From Trichoplax sp. H2 (Eukaryota > Placozoa > Uniplacotomia > Trichoplacea): DNA of 64,000 bases. A program made the position numbers and the translations under genes. Shown here in pieces: positions 1 through 11,515 of the stretch (positions are counted from its first letter, which is position 1; each line of letters opens with the position of its first letter). The DNA is taken from the NCBI GenBank assembly GCA_003344405.1, contig NOWV01000228.1:1-64000 (forward strand). Direction: 5' to 3'. Under the pieces are notes generated by a model, which worked only from the letters and a program-made list of their open reading frames with translations, was not told where the DNA came from and did not search any database.

Positions 1-444
1 CCAAGCAGGACTTGACAAATACACATTTTAACTAACAGATAAAGCGGTTTTCTTTGCTTGTCTTATAACTATTCCATCCAGTCATAAAAATAAATAATAA
101 TATTACTATTGCAGTAGTCCATTCCTTCTACAATCTATTATAGGGTATTTCTAGGCAATTCATTGGCACTGTGATGATTATCTTTGTAAAGTGTGAATAA
201 GTGAACTTAACATCCTATTCAACCATTTTGGAGATCAAACTTACGCTTTCTTCAAATTGGAAGATGTCATATTGTATGAAGAGCATAAACTGTTTTATTT
301 TGCTTTTTAACTCTCAATCTTTTCGATTAGCATAGAAACTACCCGTTGGATTTTGTTCCTTTCTCCCTCACCAAGCTCCGATCACCAGTTTCACCTTTAA
401 CACTGCAACTGGAAGAGACTACAGTGACTAGTAGGTAAAATAAG

Positions 445-600
445 ACTACGGTAGTACAGTACAGTATACTGTACACTTGTACAGTACTATACTGTACATA
501 CTGTACTGGTAGAAGTCTGCATGTACTGTACGGTACAGTACAGTATGGTAGTACAGTACAGTACAGGACTGTACTGAGTACTGAGCACTGTAGTTGACAG
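445..600. repeat. GTACAGTAC/GTACTGTAC palindrome cluster 1
   Basis: Dense overlapping copies of TACAGTAC, GTACTGTAC and related units. The unit is nearly self-complementary, so the stretch can fold on itself. The same motif family recurs near 945-1020, 1180-1380, 1380-1540, 2500-2530 and 8410-8890. Confidence 0.8.
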
Positions 601-944
601 CAATCGAGCTCTGTCTCGTCATCTGTCCAGTCCCGTACTGATTGATTCACTACTCACTACTGTACTGGTTTCCTTGAGATGATCTTTTGAAGGCGAAAGA
701 GCTGACAAGTTAGAAAGAGAAAGTACAAACTTTCTCTAGAGTAGCCCCTGCCTGAGGGATTCCCTAGTACAGCATACACTTTTCATGGATAGTTTTACAA
801 GTGCTAGAAAGAAGAAATCCCCCATACTAGCGGCAGGCATACAGGAAGTCGTTAGGCTGCCTTCAGTATCACTGAAGATACGTGACAGCTTTCTCTATGT
901 TTCTACAGCAATCAGAGTCATTTCGATGACGTCATCGTCCATTG

Positions 945-1020
945 AAAAGTGTTTGCAGTACGGGGTACAGTACACATTGTACAGTGTACACTGTACACTG
1001 TACTGTACAGTACAGTACGG
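945..1020. repeat. GTACAGTGTAC palindrome cluster 2
   Basis: Contains an 18-bp perfect palindrome at 979-996 (GTACAGTGTACACTGTAC) followed by further GTACTGTAC units. The whole stretch is built from TGTAC, CAGTG and CACTG steps. Confidence 0.8.
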
Positions 1021-1045
1021 TGGGCCAACAGTGTACGTTTCAGAA

Positions 1046-1180
1046 CAGTGGTTTCACTTCACAAACACGTTTCAAACAGTGTGCGCTTCAAACAGTGATT
1101 TCACTTCACAAACACGTTTCAAACAATGTGCGCTTCAAACAGTGGTTTCACTTCACAAACACGTTTCAAACAGTTTCAAA
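1046..1180. repeat. 47-bp tandem repeat, about 2.9 copies
   Basis: Units start at 1046, 1093 and 1140 with CAGTGGTTTCACTTCACAAA or a one-base variant, an exact 47-bp period. The third copy is cut short near 1180 after TTTCAAACAG. It is sandwiched between two palindrome clusters, so it belongs to the same satellite-like region. Confidence 0.9.
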
Positions 1181-1540
1181 CAGTGTACAGTGTACAGTGC
1201 ATACTGTAGTACTGTACTTCGTGCTTTATGATACTGTACATACTGTACAGTGTACAGTACAGTACTGTACAGTATTTCTCCCCAAAATTACTGTACTGTA
1301 CTGAACCGTCTACTGTACTGTACACTGTACACTGTACAGTACACTGTACAGTACAGTAAAGTATTTCCAAACTTACAGTACATTGCTGTACAATGTACAG
1401 TATATAACTACATAGTAACTGTACAGCATACTGTAGTAACCCTAACCCTAACCCCTGTACAGTGTACAGTACAATACTGCAGATTGGTACTGTACTGTAC
1501 ACTGTACACTGTACAGTACTGTACAATGTACAGGCTCCTC
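1180..1540. repeat. GTACAGTAC palindrome cluster 3
   Basis: The longest cluster of the family, with repeated TGTACAGTGTACAG, CACTGTACACTGTAC and ACTGTACTGTAC runs on either side of the telomere-type repeat at 1437-1454. It ends about 110 bp before the glycohydrolase start codon. Confidence 0.8.
1437..1454 (-). repeat. Interstitial telomere-type repeat (TAACCC)x3
   Basis: Three exact TAACCC units in a row, which is TTAGGG on the minus strand, the canonical animal telomere hexamer. It lies inside palindrome cluster 3. Three units are too few to be a telomere; it may be an interstitial copy left by break repair, or chance. Confidence 0.8.
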
Positions 1541-1650
1541 CCATCCTCGATTTTCTTCCAGTTCTTGCCGTACCCTTCAATCCTCTCAATCCATCCACAG
1601 CCAGCTTTCATTCACAGTTTGTGCTACTGATATCTTGCCAGGAGAATTTC

Positions 1651-3489
1651 ATGATGGCTGTGACGAGTGAAATAGAAAGAGCCATTTTAGGAGCATTTGT
1701 TGGTGATTCATTATCTCTTGGTGTTCATTGGGTTTATAGGACACCGATAATCAAGAAAGAAGTTGGTGTTGTCAATCGTTTGCTACCGCCCAAATTGAAT
1801 GACTATCATCAAGGCAAGGATGCTGGCGATTTCACCCATTATGGTGAATCTATGCTAATTTTACTGGAAAGTCTGGCTGCAAAGAAAACCTTCCATGTTG
1901 AAGATTTTAGACAACGTTGGCAATCTCACTGGAAAACGAGCTCCAGCTATCAGTTCGTATCCAATGATAGTTACTTTTGCAGTTATTCGTATAGATTGCA
2001 ATGTCTGAAGTAGACTTGCAATGCAACACTCGCTGCGTATAACGCTAACACCTGAAAAGAATGCTGCGTCATTGTTTAGAAAACTTCTCCTAACTTTTTC
2101 CTCGACCGATGAAATCATTTCTTTCAGGCTAATTTGACCAAGTTTTACTACATACTATACTCTTAGGCATTGTTATGAATTAGCTTATGTAGTATTAGCG
2201 ATGTTGATAAATCCTTGAACGTAACTTGTTCGTTATACATGTATTATTGAATCGTGTTTACCAAGGTTACCGAGCAATGGTTACGCGTATCTTATAGCTA
2301 ATGTTAACGTCCTATCGTGAGCATGACAATTGGCTCTACTTTCAACCACTCCGTTGCATAGCACTGCCTATTATGCTATACTGTACTTGTGCGTGATTGC
2401 TGGTGAAGATGTTAGGCAATGAATTGCATTTCTTGCAATGGAGCATAATTAATAATTGACCATGTTATACCTTAAAAGCAATGTCAAATAAAAAGCTTAC
2501 AGTACAGTACTACGTATACGAGTACAGTATAACTATCTTATCTGAAAGTAAACTATGACAACAGTATTATTTCCTTCTCCTGCTCTTATGGAATGACGTT
2601 AACATGATATTGTATCGTTATTTCAGTGACCATGCTACAAAGGAAACGTTAAAAAATCTCGAAGATGGAAAAGTAAAAGGAATAGATCTGAATGATTTTA
2701 ACCCCGCAGCAAGACAAGTGCCTCTGCTCTTAGTTTCAAATAGCGAGGTAAGAAATAAGGTTGCTTATGACATAATACGGTATAGGAGAAAGTAGCAATC
2801 GTTATATATTGTTTCCTTCTTATTTGCTGCCATACGAGTACAACTACAATATTCTCAATAATGCTAGGCTGTAATAGACTATCAGACCATTTTAACATTT
2901 TAGCATTTCTGCTAAAATGTACTTTTAGCTCAATTTTAATTTGAACCTTTTGTGTCATCAGGAACAGTTGGTCGAATTTGCAATTCAACACTGCAGAGTA
3001 ACTCATGAAAATTCAGAAACAGATGCAGCTACGGAATTTGTGTCGAGAGTGTTATGGCGTATCGTCCATCAGCATAAAACACCCTCCACTGCAGTAGAAG
3101 AAGTTATAGAAACTTTGAAGAATAAGTACAGCGAAGTTATTGAATTTGCAACGCAGGGATTCAAAGCTGCCCAATTACCCGATGAAGATGCTAATAACTC
3201 CTTCCTCGGTACCAGAACGAGCAATGAATTCACACTTCCTGTCGCCATATATTGCTATATTCCAGGAGCACTTCCAATAGCTACTCGACTTATCGTAAAA
3301 TATGGACATGAAAGCTTTGAGCAGGCGTTGGCCCTCAACGCCGGTTTTGGCGGAGATAACGCTGCAAGATCTCTCTTTGTTGGTAGTGCTCTTGGTGGCC
3401 GAGAGAATTTTGAAATTCCCTCTGAATGGGTAAATGGCATTCGTCAAATTGATCATATTAAGCAGTTGATAAATTCTTTTAAGAACTAA
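1651..3489 (+). CDS. ADP-ribosylglycohydrolase-family protein, 3 exons
   Basis: Exons at 1651-1952, 2627-2747 and 2962-3489 (GT-AG introns, phases 2 and 0) join to a 316-residue protein, the usual length of the DraG/ARH/J1-crystallin family. Family landmarks seen: ILGAFVGDSLSLGVHWVY at residues 12-29, DHATKETL just after the first intron, NPAARQVPLL, CRVTHENSE near 152, and FGGDNAAR at 270-277. Family members remove ADP-ribose from modified proteins or nucleic acid using Mg ions held by Asp residues. Here the usual TDDT block is T-H-Y-G (62-65) and the usual GGDTDT is GGDNAA, so only D273 of those metal ligands is clearly kept. It may be a divergent subfamily or catalytically altered. The start is the first of two adjacent Met codons; the second is equally possible. 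No signal peptide or TM segment. Confidence 0.87.
2500..2530. repeat. Small GTACAGTAC cluster in intron 1 of the glycohydrolase gene
   Basis: TTACAGTACAGTACTACG followed by GAGTACAGTAT. A short member of the palindromic motif family, inside the first intron of the glycohydrolase gene. Confidence 0.6.
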
Positions 3490-5319
3490 CAACAAAAATA
3501 GATCTCATAGTATCCTGAACAATTTATTGACTGTATCAGAATGATTTTGATATATTGTGACCGTATGCTGTAGATTTTTAGCTTTATCTTGTAGATTGAA
3601 AAAACGGAATTTACAGTATAGCGCAATTTTATTTTATGAAATATGATGTTCAGTTGGAAGAAAGCCAGAGACATCTTAGTTCACAGATTTTTATTCATAC
3701 TTCATGTCTACAGTTCAACGTGTTTGCAGACTATCAATGAATATTGCATGAATTATCGCCTTGCTCCACAGTAATACGAATTTAAATTTATGTCATTAAT
3801 GATCAGGTTGAAAATGTGCGGCGATATTTCTAACGCCTCCAAGCTTAAATTTTAATCTTTATAACTTACTTCAATATATATATATATCCATTGAAATGTA
3901 GTTCTACTTTTGCCATTTATAGCATAGACGATGAACCTGTAGAAAATGAGTTATGTATGCAAATCATTTATTTCCATTAGATTCCTATAGAGTATAACAA
4001 CGGTCAGTAGTAATTCGTGTAAATATGCGTACATTGGACATACTTATGGTTCATGTTACTGGCATTGAAATAGTATTCAATACTACAGTATGTTATTAAA
4101 GTGTTATTCACCACATCGGTTGATTCTAATATACGTTATGTTTTGCGGACTCTGCTTTAAGATGGAATAGGCTAAATCGAAGTCCACATGTCACTTATCA
4201 CAAAGTGTTCGATGAACAGTGTGCATAAAAACAACGGTTGCAATCACTATGCCTAATTGGGATGTCATGCCCATCGAATCTTGCAGCAGCTATTCATTTC
4301 TAATACGGTAGTGCAATTGTGTCATGTGTCAAAAATTAGTATCGCGGTTATTCCTTACGCGTACGTTCATTACTGATCAATTCGCTTTCGTGTGTCTACG
4401 TATCCTAAATTTTTATTAGAATTCTTGAAAAATCTGTTATAAACTAGTAAACTAGCTATCTTGAACGTGATGTGGGATACATGTACGTATTAGTCTAATG
4501 GCGTTAATACTTCAAAATACAGTTTGATTGCATCGAAAAAGCTCCCATTAATAATTTATATTGAATAGGTCATATAACCTATTAAAAACTCGTATAGTAA
4601 TACAATAGCAATTAGTACGACGTTCGATGAATGATAAGTTTTCTCAATATTATGTCATGATCCGCAAAGCCTAGCAAATATTAATTGCTACAAAACTTAG
4701 ATTCATTTGCATGCATTCCAGGTGATAAAAATTTAAAGTGTCCTGTACCCTATTCATAAACCTCCGATGGATATTGGACAATTGATTTTACCACATTAAT
4801 ACTGCAATAGAATCCACATCGAGCATACAGCTTTTGTCTTTTAGAACATCGAACAAAGTAGCTTCACTATTCTCATCAGCCATGTATCAAATAATTATAG
4901 ATAAGTGTAGGTATTGTGCTTCGAAAAATAGTATTCACTACCAGCAAAGGAGTAGAACCGTAATTTACAAAATATGCGGTAGACGTCAACTACTGCAGAC
5001 ACGAAGACATAAAGTTAAGATGATATCCTTTAATGCCTCTCGAGATGAAGAAATAATACAAAAATGCTAAAGATACAGTATCATGCCGTATAGGAATCTC
5101 TATAGCGATAATATTCAACAGCCCAAATCGCTATAAATTAAAACTTGCCATACATGCTATATCGACTATATCCATATTACACAGTTTACCGTGATAATTC
5201 GTAATAAACAGAGACAGGCAAGATTATAAAGTAGTATTTTCTAACTATTGAATAATTATTTGCCTAAATATGTTGACAAAGCACTTTCACAGACATTATA
5301 CATTAGTAGTACCCAACTA
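3490..5319. other. Intergenic, no gene seen
   Basis: AT-rich DNA between the end of the glycohydrolase gene (+) and the end of four-TM gene A (-), so the two genes converge. It holds a short TA microsatellite near 3875-3888. A frame at 4834-5070 begins with TTG and has no family features or splice context, so I do not call it. Confidence 0.6.
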
Positions 5320-8204
5320 TCAAGCTTTAGAATTTTGGCTGCTATTAGTAACTTGATAATTGGGAGGTTGTGGTTGAACGATCGCATTAGTAGATGCAGC
5401 AACCTGCGGTTGAATGACTGCATTAGCTGGTACTGCAACATAAAATTGTCTACCATCAAGCGATTGAAATATGGTCGGTTGTTGTGAACCTAATCCAGGG
5501 TTCATATTCGCAGTCATAGCTATAAGTTTAAAATTAAAGGTATCAAAGTAATTAGAATACAATTTTAAAGTAACTTCAATATGTATTTAGAGAACAGGTA
5601 AAGCATATTATCTAGTTAAATAGCTTCTATCCGATTACAATTTTTGATTTGGAGCGCAATGTTAACGCTATTAATACATAGTATAGTTACTTATAAAGAG
5701 ATTTTTTGTAAACTCATAAAGAATCTACTTGAAAAAGCGATAAAGCAATGCGCACTTGTACAGCAATTTATCTGTACATGAACAGACATATGTATCGGCA
5801 CTTGCTGATACGCCATTAGTATAACATCATCAATTAAAACATTTCTTTAATTAACCAGCTTATAATCTTACCGGGTTGATTATTAGATTGAGGAATGTGA
5901 GGAGCAACTATCTGCTGGTTGTTGGTAATACTTCCATAACTGTATGGTGTATAGGTCGGAAGACGCTAATAAGTTTCGGAATAAAAAAGGATTAAAATAT
6001 ATGAGCGTCTGAATCTTAGTAGTAGTACAAAAAAATATTAGTAGAGACGTTCATTCGATCACATCCTGGCAAAAGCGATAAAATTGTTATGGATTCTGTA
6101 ACATAAATACGTTGTGCTAATCTGTAGAATAATGTAATTAATTACCGTCGATGATGGAGTACAGAAGACCCCTTGTGATAGCAATATCATGCATGCCATG
6201 GTAAAAGAAAAACCAAAAATAGCTAAAACAGATGATACAATGTTCGACCAAATGGGGTAATAGTATCCACCAAACATAAAACCAAGCGCGAGACCAAATT
6301 GAACCAACGAAAATATAAAGCTGATTATGGTGAAGGCATAATAAGATCGCATCTGAAAGAGACGCAAAAATATGTGTAAGCATAAAGTGGTACAATACGC
6401 TAAAATATATTACTGCTAATCATTTACTTTGCAATAGCTATAACTATCATTACACATGGTTCAGAAATCAGTACGCACTCCATCTGTTCGTACTGTATAG
6501 GTGACAATTAAGTAATACTGATTGCAGAGTCATTAAATCAACCGTTCCAGGTTTACTGCAGTAAATAAAACAATTTTACTAACTATTATCCTAGGAACAT
6601 TGCAGAGAATACTTTACTGGATATGTATCATGAAAAAGCTTACCAAGTGAGGACGATTTCCGCCCTTATAGGCTACTATAGCCAGCACACCAGTGATGAA
6701 ATACTGTTAAATAAACAAATCCACGATACCTGTGAGTATAAACATGTATATATATATATATATTACTCTATATATATATATTGTATATTGACTACGCCAT
6801 TCTTTCTTTACTCAATTATATTTAAAATATTTAGCGAAGTCTGTGAACTATCACTGCCAATCTTGCACATAGCAAGTTCAGTATGAACACTGACACAAGT
6901 ACTGTAAGAGATTATAATTACAGTGCAGTAGACTAAATTAAAATACTCTTGAATACAGTACAAGGACTAATCATGATAATGCGACTCAAAGCTGCCAAGA
7001 AAAATAAGTAACTTTATTATCAACGTATCTTTCTCCCGAAGACTCTTATAAGAAACGTAAATTTATTTTTATCGTTAATCGAGTAAATTCCAATATGACA
7101 TTCGTATACTGTAATTACGGTAATTCACATTTTATGACATTAGCATCAATGATTCAATATTTTACAGCAGATCACTGTAGTTGTTACAAGTCAAAAAATT
7201 GCAACCTGAGAAAGGCACAGCCAAGAGACTATACTTTTTACAGTTGAAACTTTTTATATAATAATTTTACTCTATTACTGTAATCTCTACACTCTATCTT
7301 TTCTCTTGTTGACTGTAAAGTGATAATTCTTTTTTGTCATTGAGCATACACAAAAACTAGTCTCGGTTTATGCCGCGTTAACCAATATTCGAGTCTAAAC
7401 AAGTACCGCATGTTTTCTATGTACGAGTATACTGTACATTGTAACATAATAGTAGTCTACATCAGAGCATTGTAATGGAGGATTTTTCAGTACTCTAGTC
7501 TGCCTTGATCTAATTTTACAAATATTGACCGCAAAGTAGATTACATGCGTGAACTGCGAAAATTATACTATTAGCCGTTACGAGATTGTTGTTTCATGGA
7601 CTGTTGTATAAACTTCAAAGTGTCAACTGACAGCTATCACGATACAGTACAGTAGACTAGAACACCTACTTTTGTTTTGGATCAAAGATATCAGTTATAC
7701 AATTATGATAAATGATAGTAATTAAAAATTTCTTCAGCATTCTCATTACGTATCGCGACCACCCATGTACGGTAATCATATAATTTATCAAACACAGATA
7801 GTACAGTACAACTAGCAACGTATTAGAGGAAGTAAAAAGTGTGACAATATCATATAGCCATCTCCAACTGCCTATTGTAGTAAAAGATCAATTTAAAAGG
7901 AATAAAATAATCCTACTGCAGAGAATAGTAAAAGGGTTAGCAGCATTGTCCAACTATTTTCTATCCATGATTAGTGATGACAAATCACTGATTGGAAACT
8001 TACAAATGTGCCGATCCATATATCATGGCCAGTGTAAACGCTACCATTGAGACCATAAAAACTGATAAACCCACATCCTCCGATGATAATACTTGTTAAT
8101 GCAAGAATCAATAAACAAATCCCCAAGCCTAAAGAGGCAGTTCGATACCGATGCGAAAGCTCGTATATGCAAGGCCCGCCTGGATTGATATTTTCCGACT
8201 GCAT
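5320..8204 (-). CDS. Four-TM gene A (CD20/MS4A-like)
   Basis: Five exons on the minus strand: 8204-8004, 6703-6644, 6352-6146, 5965-5872 and 5519-5320 (phases 0,0,0,1), giving 253 residues. TM1 is about residues 24-50 (GLGICLLILALTSIIIGGCG). TM2 spans the exon 1/2 junction (DIWIGTF then YFITGVLAIVAY). Exon 3 encodes TM3 (YAFTIISFIFSLVQFG) and TM4 (VLAIFGFSFTMACMILLSQ). The G-x-DIWIG...TGxLxI pattern and helix spacing resemble animal MS4A/CD20-like tetraspanning proteins, which act in membrane signalling complexes; this assignment is by pattern, not search. The tail is Pro/Gln/Asn-rich and ends QNSKA. No signal peptide, so both ends are probably cytoplasmic. Intron 1 carries a TA microsatellite. 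Confidence 0.82.
6746..6783. repeat. TA microsatellite in intron 1 of gene A
   Basis: Two runs of alternating TA separated by TTACTC, about 40 bp upstream (in the sense of the gene) of exon 2. Confidence 0.85.
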
Positions 8205-8420
8205 GATTGTAATTTGTTTAGGAAAAACGAGATCACACTGAAGCAGTAGGCGAAAGTTCCAAGAGCTGGAAGCTTTTCAAGTTCAACTATTTGCTAATAA
8301 ACCTCGAAGTTAGTCCATAGACTATGCCTATAGTATTAACAGTTATCCGGTTCCTACTGAGTCCGGTGAGATACAGTAATAGAACCAAACCTTCGGACAG
8401 GTGTAGCAGCACTGTAGCTG

Positions 8421-8435
8421 TGTCACACCGTGACA
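8421..8435. repeat. Perfect 6-bp inverted repeat TGTCAC-ACC-GTGACA
   Basis: TGTCACACCGTGACA carries exactly the terminal hexamers (TGTCAC...GTGACA) seen at the ends of the intact LTRs near 51.2 and 60.7 kb, with only three bases between. It may be the footprint of an element or a chance palindrome. Confidence 0.4.
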
Positions 8436-8890
8436 TCTACCAGTACCAGTACAGTACCGTATCGTCATCCTTTTTACAGTCGAGACTGCTGAAAGTGACC
8501 TACTCGTCCTTGGAACAAAAGTCATGTCACCATCGGCGATTCATTCAGGACATACGACTAGGCTAGCAACGCAAAAACACCTTATGTATCATACAGTGTA
8601 TACTAAATACTACCCAAGATGCGGTATATGTAATTTGCACACATCAGGTACACTCACCGGAGTACAGTTCAATACGGAATCGATGATGTCATCAGGTTTA
8701 CAGTAGTTTTGTTTTCAAGTTATGCTACTTGTACTGTACTGTAGACCCCTCGCTCGTTGTACAGTACAGTACTGTCCACAGTGTCCAGTACAATACAGCA
8801 CAGTATGAAGGCAGGTGGCCGACCACGGACGCCTACAGCAATTTACACTGTACATTTTACAGTACTGTACACTGTACTATGGAACAATAC
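8430..8890. repeat. GTACAGTAC palindrome clusters 4 and 5
   Basis: Units such as CCAGTACAGTACCG near 8445-8460, TGTACTGTACTGTAG near 8730, GTACAGTACAGTACTGTCC near 8758-8777 and CAGTACTGTACACTGTAC near 8860. Same motif family as at 0.4-1.6 kb, 7 kb away, in a locally GC-enriched segment. Confidence 0.7.
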
Positions 8891-9578
8891 CTCGGATGGA
8901 CGGACTTTACCGACTAGAGGAGCCAGAAAATGTCGAAATTTGCAATGGAGTAGTTACATACTACTTAATATGAATCTTCTATGTCTGTTTTCTTATTCAC
9001 GACTATTATTTTAAAAGCATTATATGATCTTATAGAACGGCTTTCAAGCAGATCTAAGTAGAAAATAACAGCCTGTTATTAACAGGATCACTTAATGTAG
9101 GAAAAATAAGCTAATTTATTATACAATCCAACATCTGCATACTGCACTAAAGTAATAACCAATACACGTGCTTGCAATATATTTTAGACGATATGTGGCT
9201 AAAATAATCGTCTGCCCGAAGAGTTTCATGTTTCAGGTTTTCTTTTAGTAATCCATTGGCCAATTAACCTCTTCCAAAATAAGATTCAGTATAGTCAAAA
9301 TTAGTATACTGTACAGTCTACACTCTCTCTTTCTCTTCTATTTTAGGTACAGCTTCGGATGTACCGTTGTAAAATGACCAACAATCTAATATCCCTCAGT
9401 ACGCAGCAATTTCAATTTTAACCTTTTCACTCAAAGTCAACAGCATTTGGTAGTGTTTATCCTTCGTTGCGGACTTATAGTAACAGTAAATAAACATTTT
9501 GCGCTTGCATGTTCTCAAATCTCTGAATCGCATAATAGAGCTGAACTACTGCAATGACTACTTACTTGACCGTTCGGT

Positions 9579-9900
9579 TGTCACGGTACTACTTTGCCCA
9601 TAGCTATTAAGTAATCCTTAATTTGTGAATAATGAATAATTCTAAATAACTAGAGAAGATCGGAAGCTTTAATGTTTCATTTTGTTGGTCTTATAGTCAA
9701 TACCATGGTAGGAGAAATATTAGGGTATATAAAATATATACTATTGCGAGTTAATTCACTAAGATCGTACGATATGCCAAGCTCTAAATTCATCGAACTA
9801 TATATGGACGGAGGCTAAGCGTTAAAACGCCCGATCGCTTCTAGCCACCTAGGTTTCTCAATGTCTACACATCAATTTAGTAATTATTTATATACGTTAC
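9579..9900 (+). mobile_element. Truncated LTR, same subfamily as the 51.2-kb copy
   Basis: Begins TGTCACGGTACTACTTTGCC and can be aligned by eye with the LTR at 51244-51831. Shared stretches include the start hexamers, ATTAAGTAA, and TATATGGACG(G/A)AGGCTAAGCG against TATATGGACGAAGGTTAAGCG. I cannot find a GTGACA end with a matching duplication downstream, so the 3' part looks lost or diverged. The right end is approximate. Confidence 0.55.
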
Positions 9901-11515
9901 GGTATTCGTATGTCCTAATAAATGCTTAAATCTTATGAATTTATTACCTTTACAAATAAAATTTATTGAAACTATCTTATGCAGTGAAAGAATGCATACA
10001 GAGTGTTCTAACATTAATGTAGACGAGTAAATGTTACAAAATAATAAGGAAAGATATTTACGATAACCTCCAGAGAAACCCTAACTTGATATTATCATGT
10101 AACTTTTCTTTTAAAAGGCGTTGTTCGAGTCGTATCAGTTTTCTAATACAGAGGAATTCCATTCCTTTCTTATGATGAAAATCATCGATTTTAACAACGA
10201 TCACGTAGCTTTATTTTCTACTGTAAGATTTTAACTACGCATATAATTCGGGCATTAGCCAACGTGAATTCTATCCATGGTACGGTGTAAGACATAGTCA
10301 AGCATCGTAGTTTTAAGTCCAGTAACACTAGAACCTGACCATTCATTCACGGGCCCAACCTCAGGCCGAAATGAAATTCGCGGAATTTTATATTTCCAGT
10401 ATAATAGTCTCCAAATAGGAATACTTTTCAAGTTTAACGTCAATTTATCAATATAATTCAATCTTGAGACAACTATGATGTGAGTCATGAGAAAGGCTGA
10501 CCATATAAATTCTCACCGAAATTGATTCATACTTATAAGCTAATCATGTGTCTGTGAAGTATTCTGAAAAATAACTAAATCCCAAAGGTATTCTACAATG
10601 TCCTAAGAGATTAGTAGCTTTGTCACTCTTGACAATAAAACAAAGCTAGTAACAATTAGTCAACAACACAACCTTAATAATACAGCCAAAAATTATTTTT
10701 CTTTAATCCTTCACACTAAATTTATACTCATTTCTGCAACATTTAAAATGTAAAATTACTGAATCAATGTTTTGCTATGGTGTACAAATGCCCGTCATTG
10801 ATTACAATTAAAAATTTCTCCAGTATACCTCAGGGAATGCAAAACTTTGCATGCTTTTCCTGGATTAACAACTACAGTAAATAATTCGCTATGGTAACGA
10901 TTAATTTGCTATTACAGCAAGGAGTCTCAAGTATTTTAACCGCCCTCCAGCAACAGGTGATAACGCAAAGTGCAAACGAATGAATAAACTGGCATTTAAT
11001 TGAAACGTACATTCCTTCAGTCACGTCTCTCATTTTATTTATTGGTCCCTGTATAACTTTTAACTATTTTTTTTTACTTAAATCCTGAAATCGAATTTTT
11101 TTTAATAGCAACTGACGATACGCTTACCAGAGCACAGTGAGTCTCCAATTTGAGGAATTGGTTGATAACCGATCGAAATCAATTACTGTAAGTTTTAAAG
11201 ATACAACATGTACAGATCCAAAGTCATTCAATTCTATTCGTGAATGATAAATTAATCACAGCGATATAACTTCCAGGCTGATAATTTACTCAGTTCTTGC
11301 AAGACAATACTAGCTTTCTAAAGCAGTAGCGTATATACCATCTTTTTAAATTCTGCTACATCCAAATTTATACTGTTTCCTCGCTAACACATACTCCATA
11401 ATTTCATAAATTGATAACTCACCGTTTGCATTACTGTCATGATGAAATCTGGTCCTGATTTCTTAACCATTTTATCTTTGAATTTTAAGAGTCGTTCCAT
11501 CCTAAATATAACGTA

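Larger units (their letters stand above)
1..1650. other. Palindrome-rich non-coding region upstream of the glycohydrolase gene
   Basis: I see no convincing gene here. Apparent open frames between 339 and 1630 consist of TACAGTAC-type repeats translated into low-complexity Y/T/V/C/S peptides on both strands, so I treat them as spurious. About 620-930 is somewhat more GC-rich than the background but has no frame with recognisable protein features. The region ends at the start codon of the glycohydrolase gene, so part of it may be its promoter or 5' UTR. Confidence 0.6.
8205..11515. other. Intergenic between divergent gene A and the FMO
   Basis: Gene A (-) and the FMO (+) are transcribed away from each other across this stretch. 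About 8330-8950 is more GC-rich and contains palindrome units of the GTACAGTAC type. An LTR-like repeat lies at 9579-9900. A minus-strand frame at 10488-10255 has a moderately protein-like second half (P-E-V-G-P-V-N-E-W-S-G) but no splice signals or family I recognise; it is left uncalled. The rest shows nothing. Confidence 0.5.

Noticed and set aside
339-1630. Several open frames on both strands (up to 183 codons)
   Set aside because: They are translations of TACAGTAC-type repeats, overlap on both strands and have low-complexity Y/T/V/C composition.
2698-3495. Minus-strand frames opposite the glycohydrolase exons
   Set aside because: Shadows of the plus-strand coding exon 3; no family features.
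4834-5070. 78-codon plus-strand frame
   Set aside because: Begins with TTG, lacks splice context and recognisable features, and lies in AT-rich spacer.
5248-5487. Plus-strand frame opposite the tail of gene A
   Set aside because: Antisense shadow of exon 5 of gene A.
10255-10488. 77-codon minus-strand frame
   Set aside because: Part of it looks protein-like, but there are no splice sites, neighbours or family to support it.
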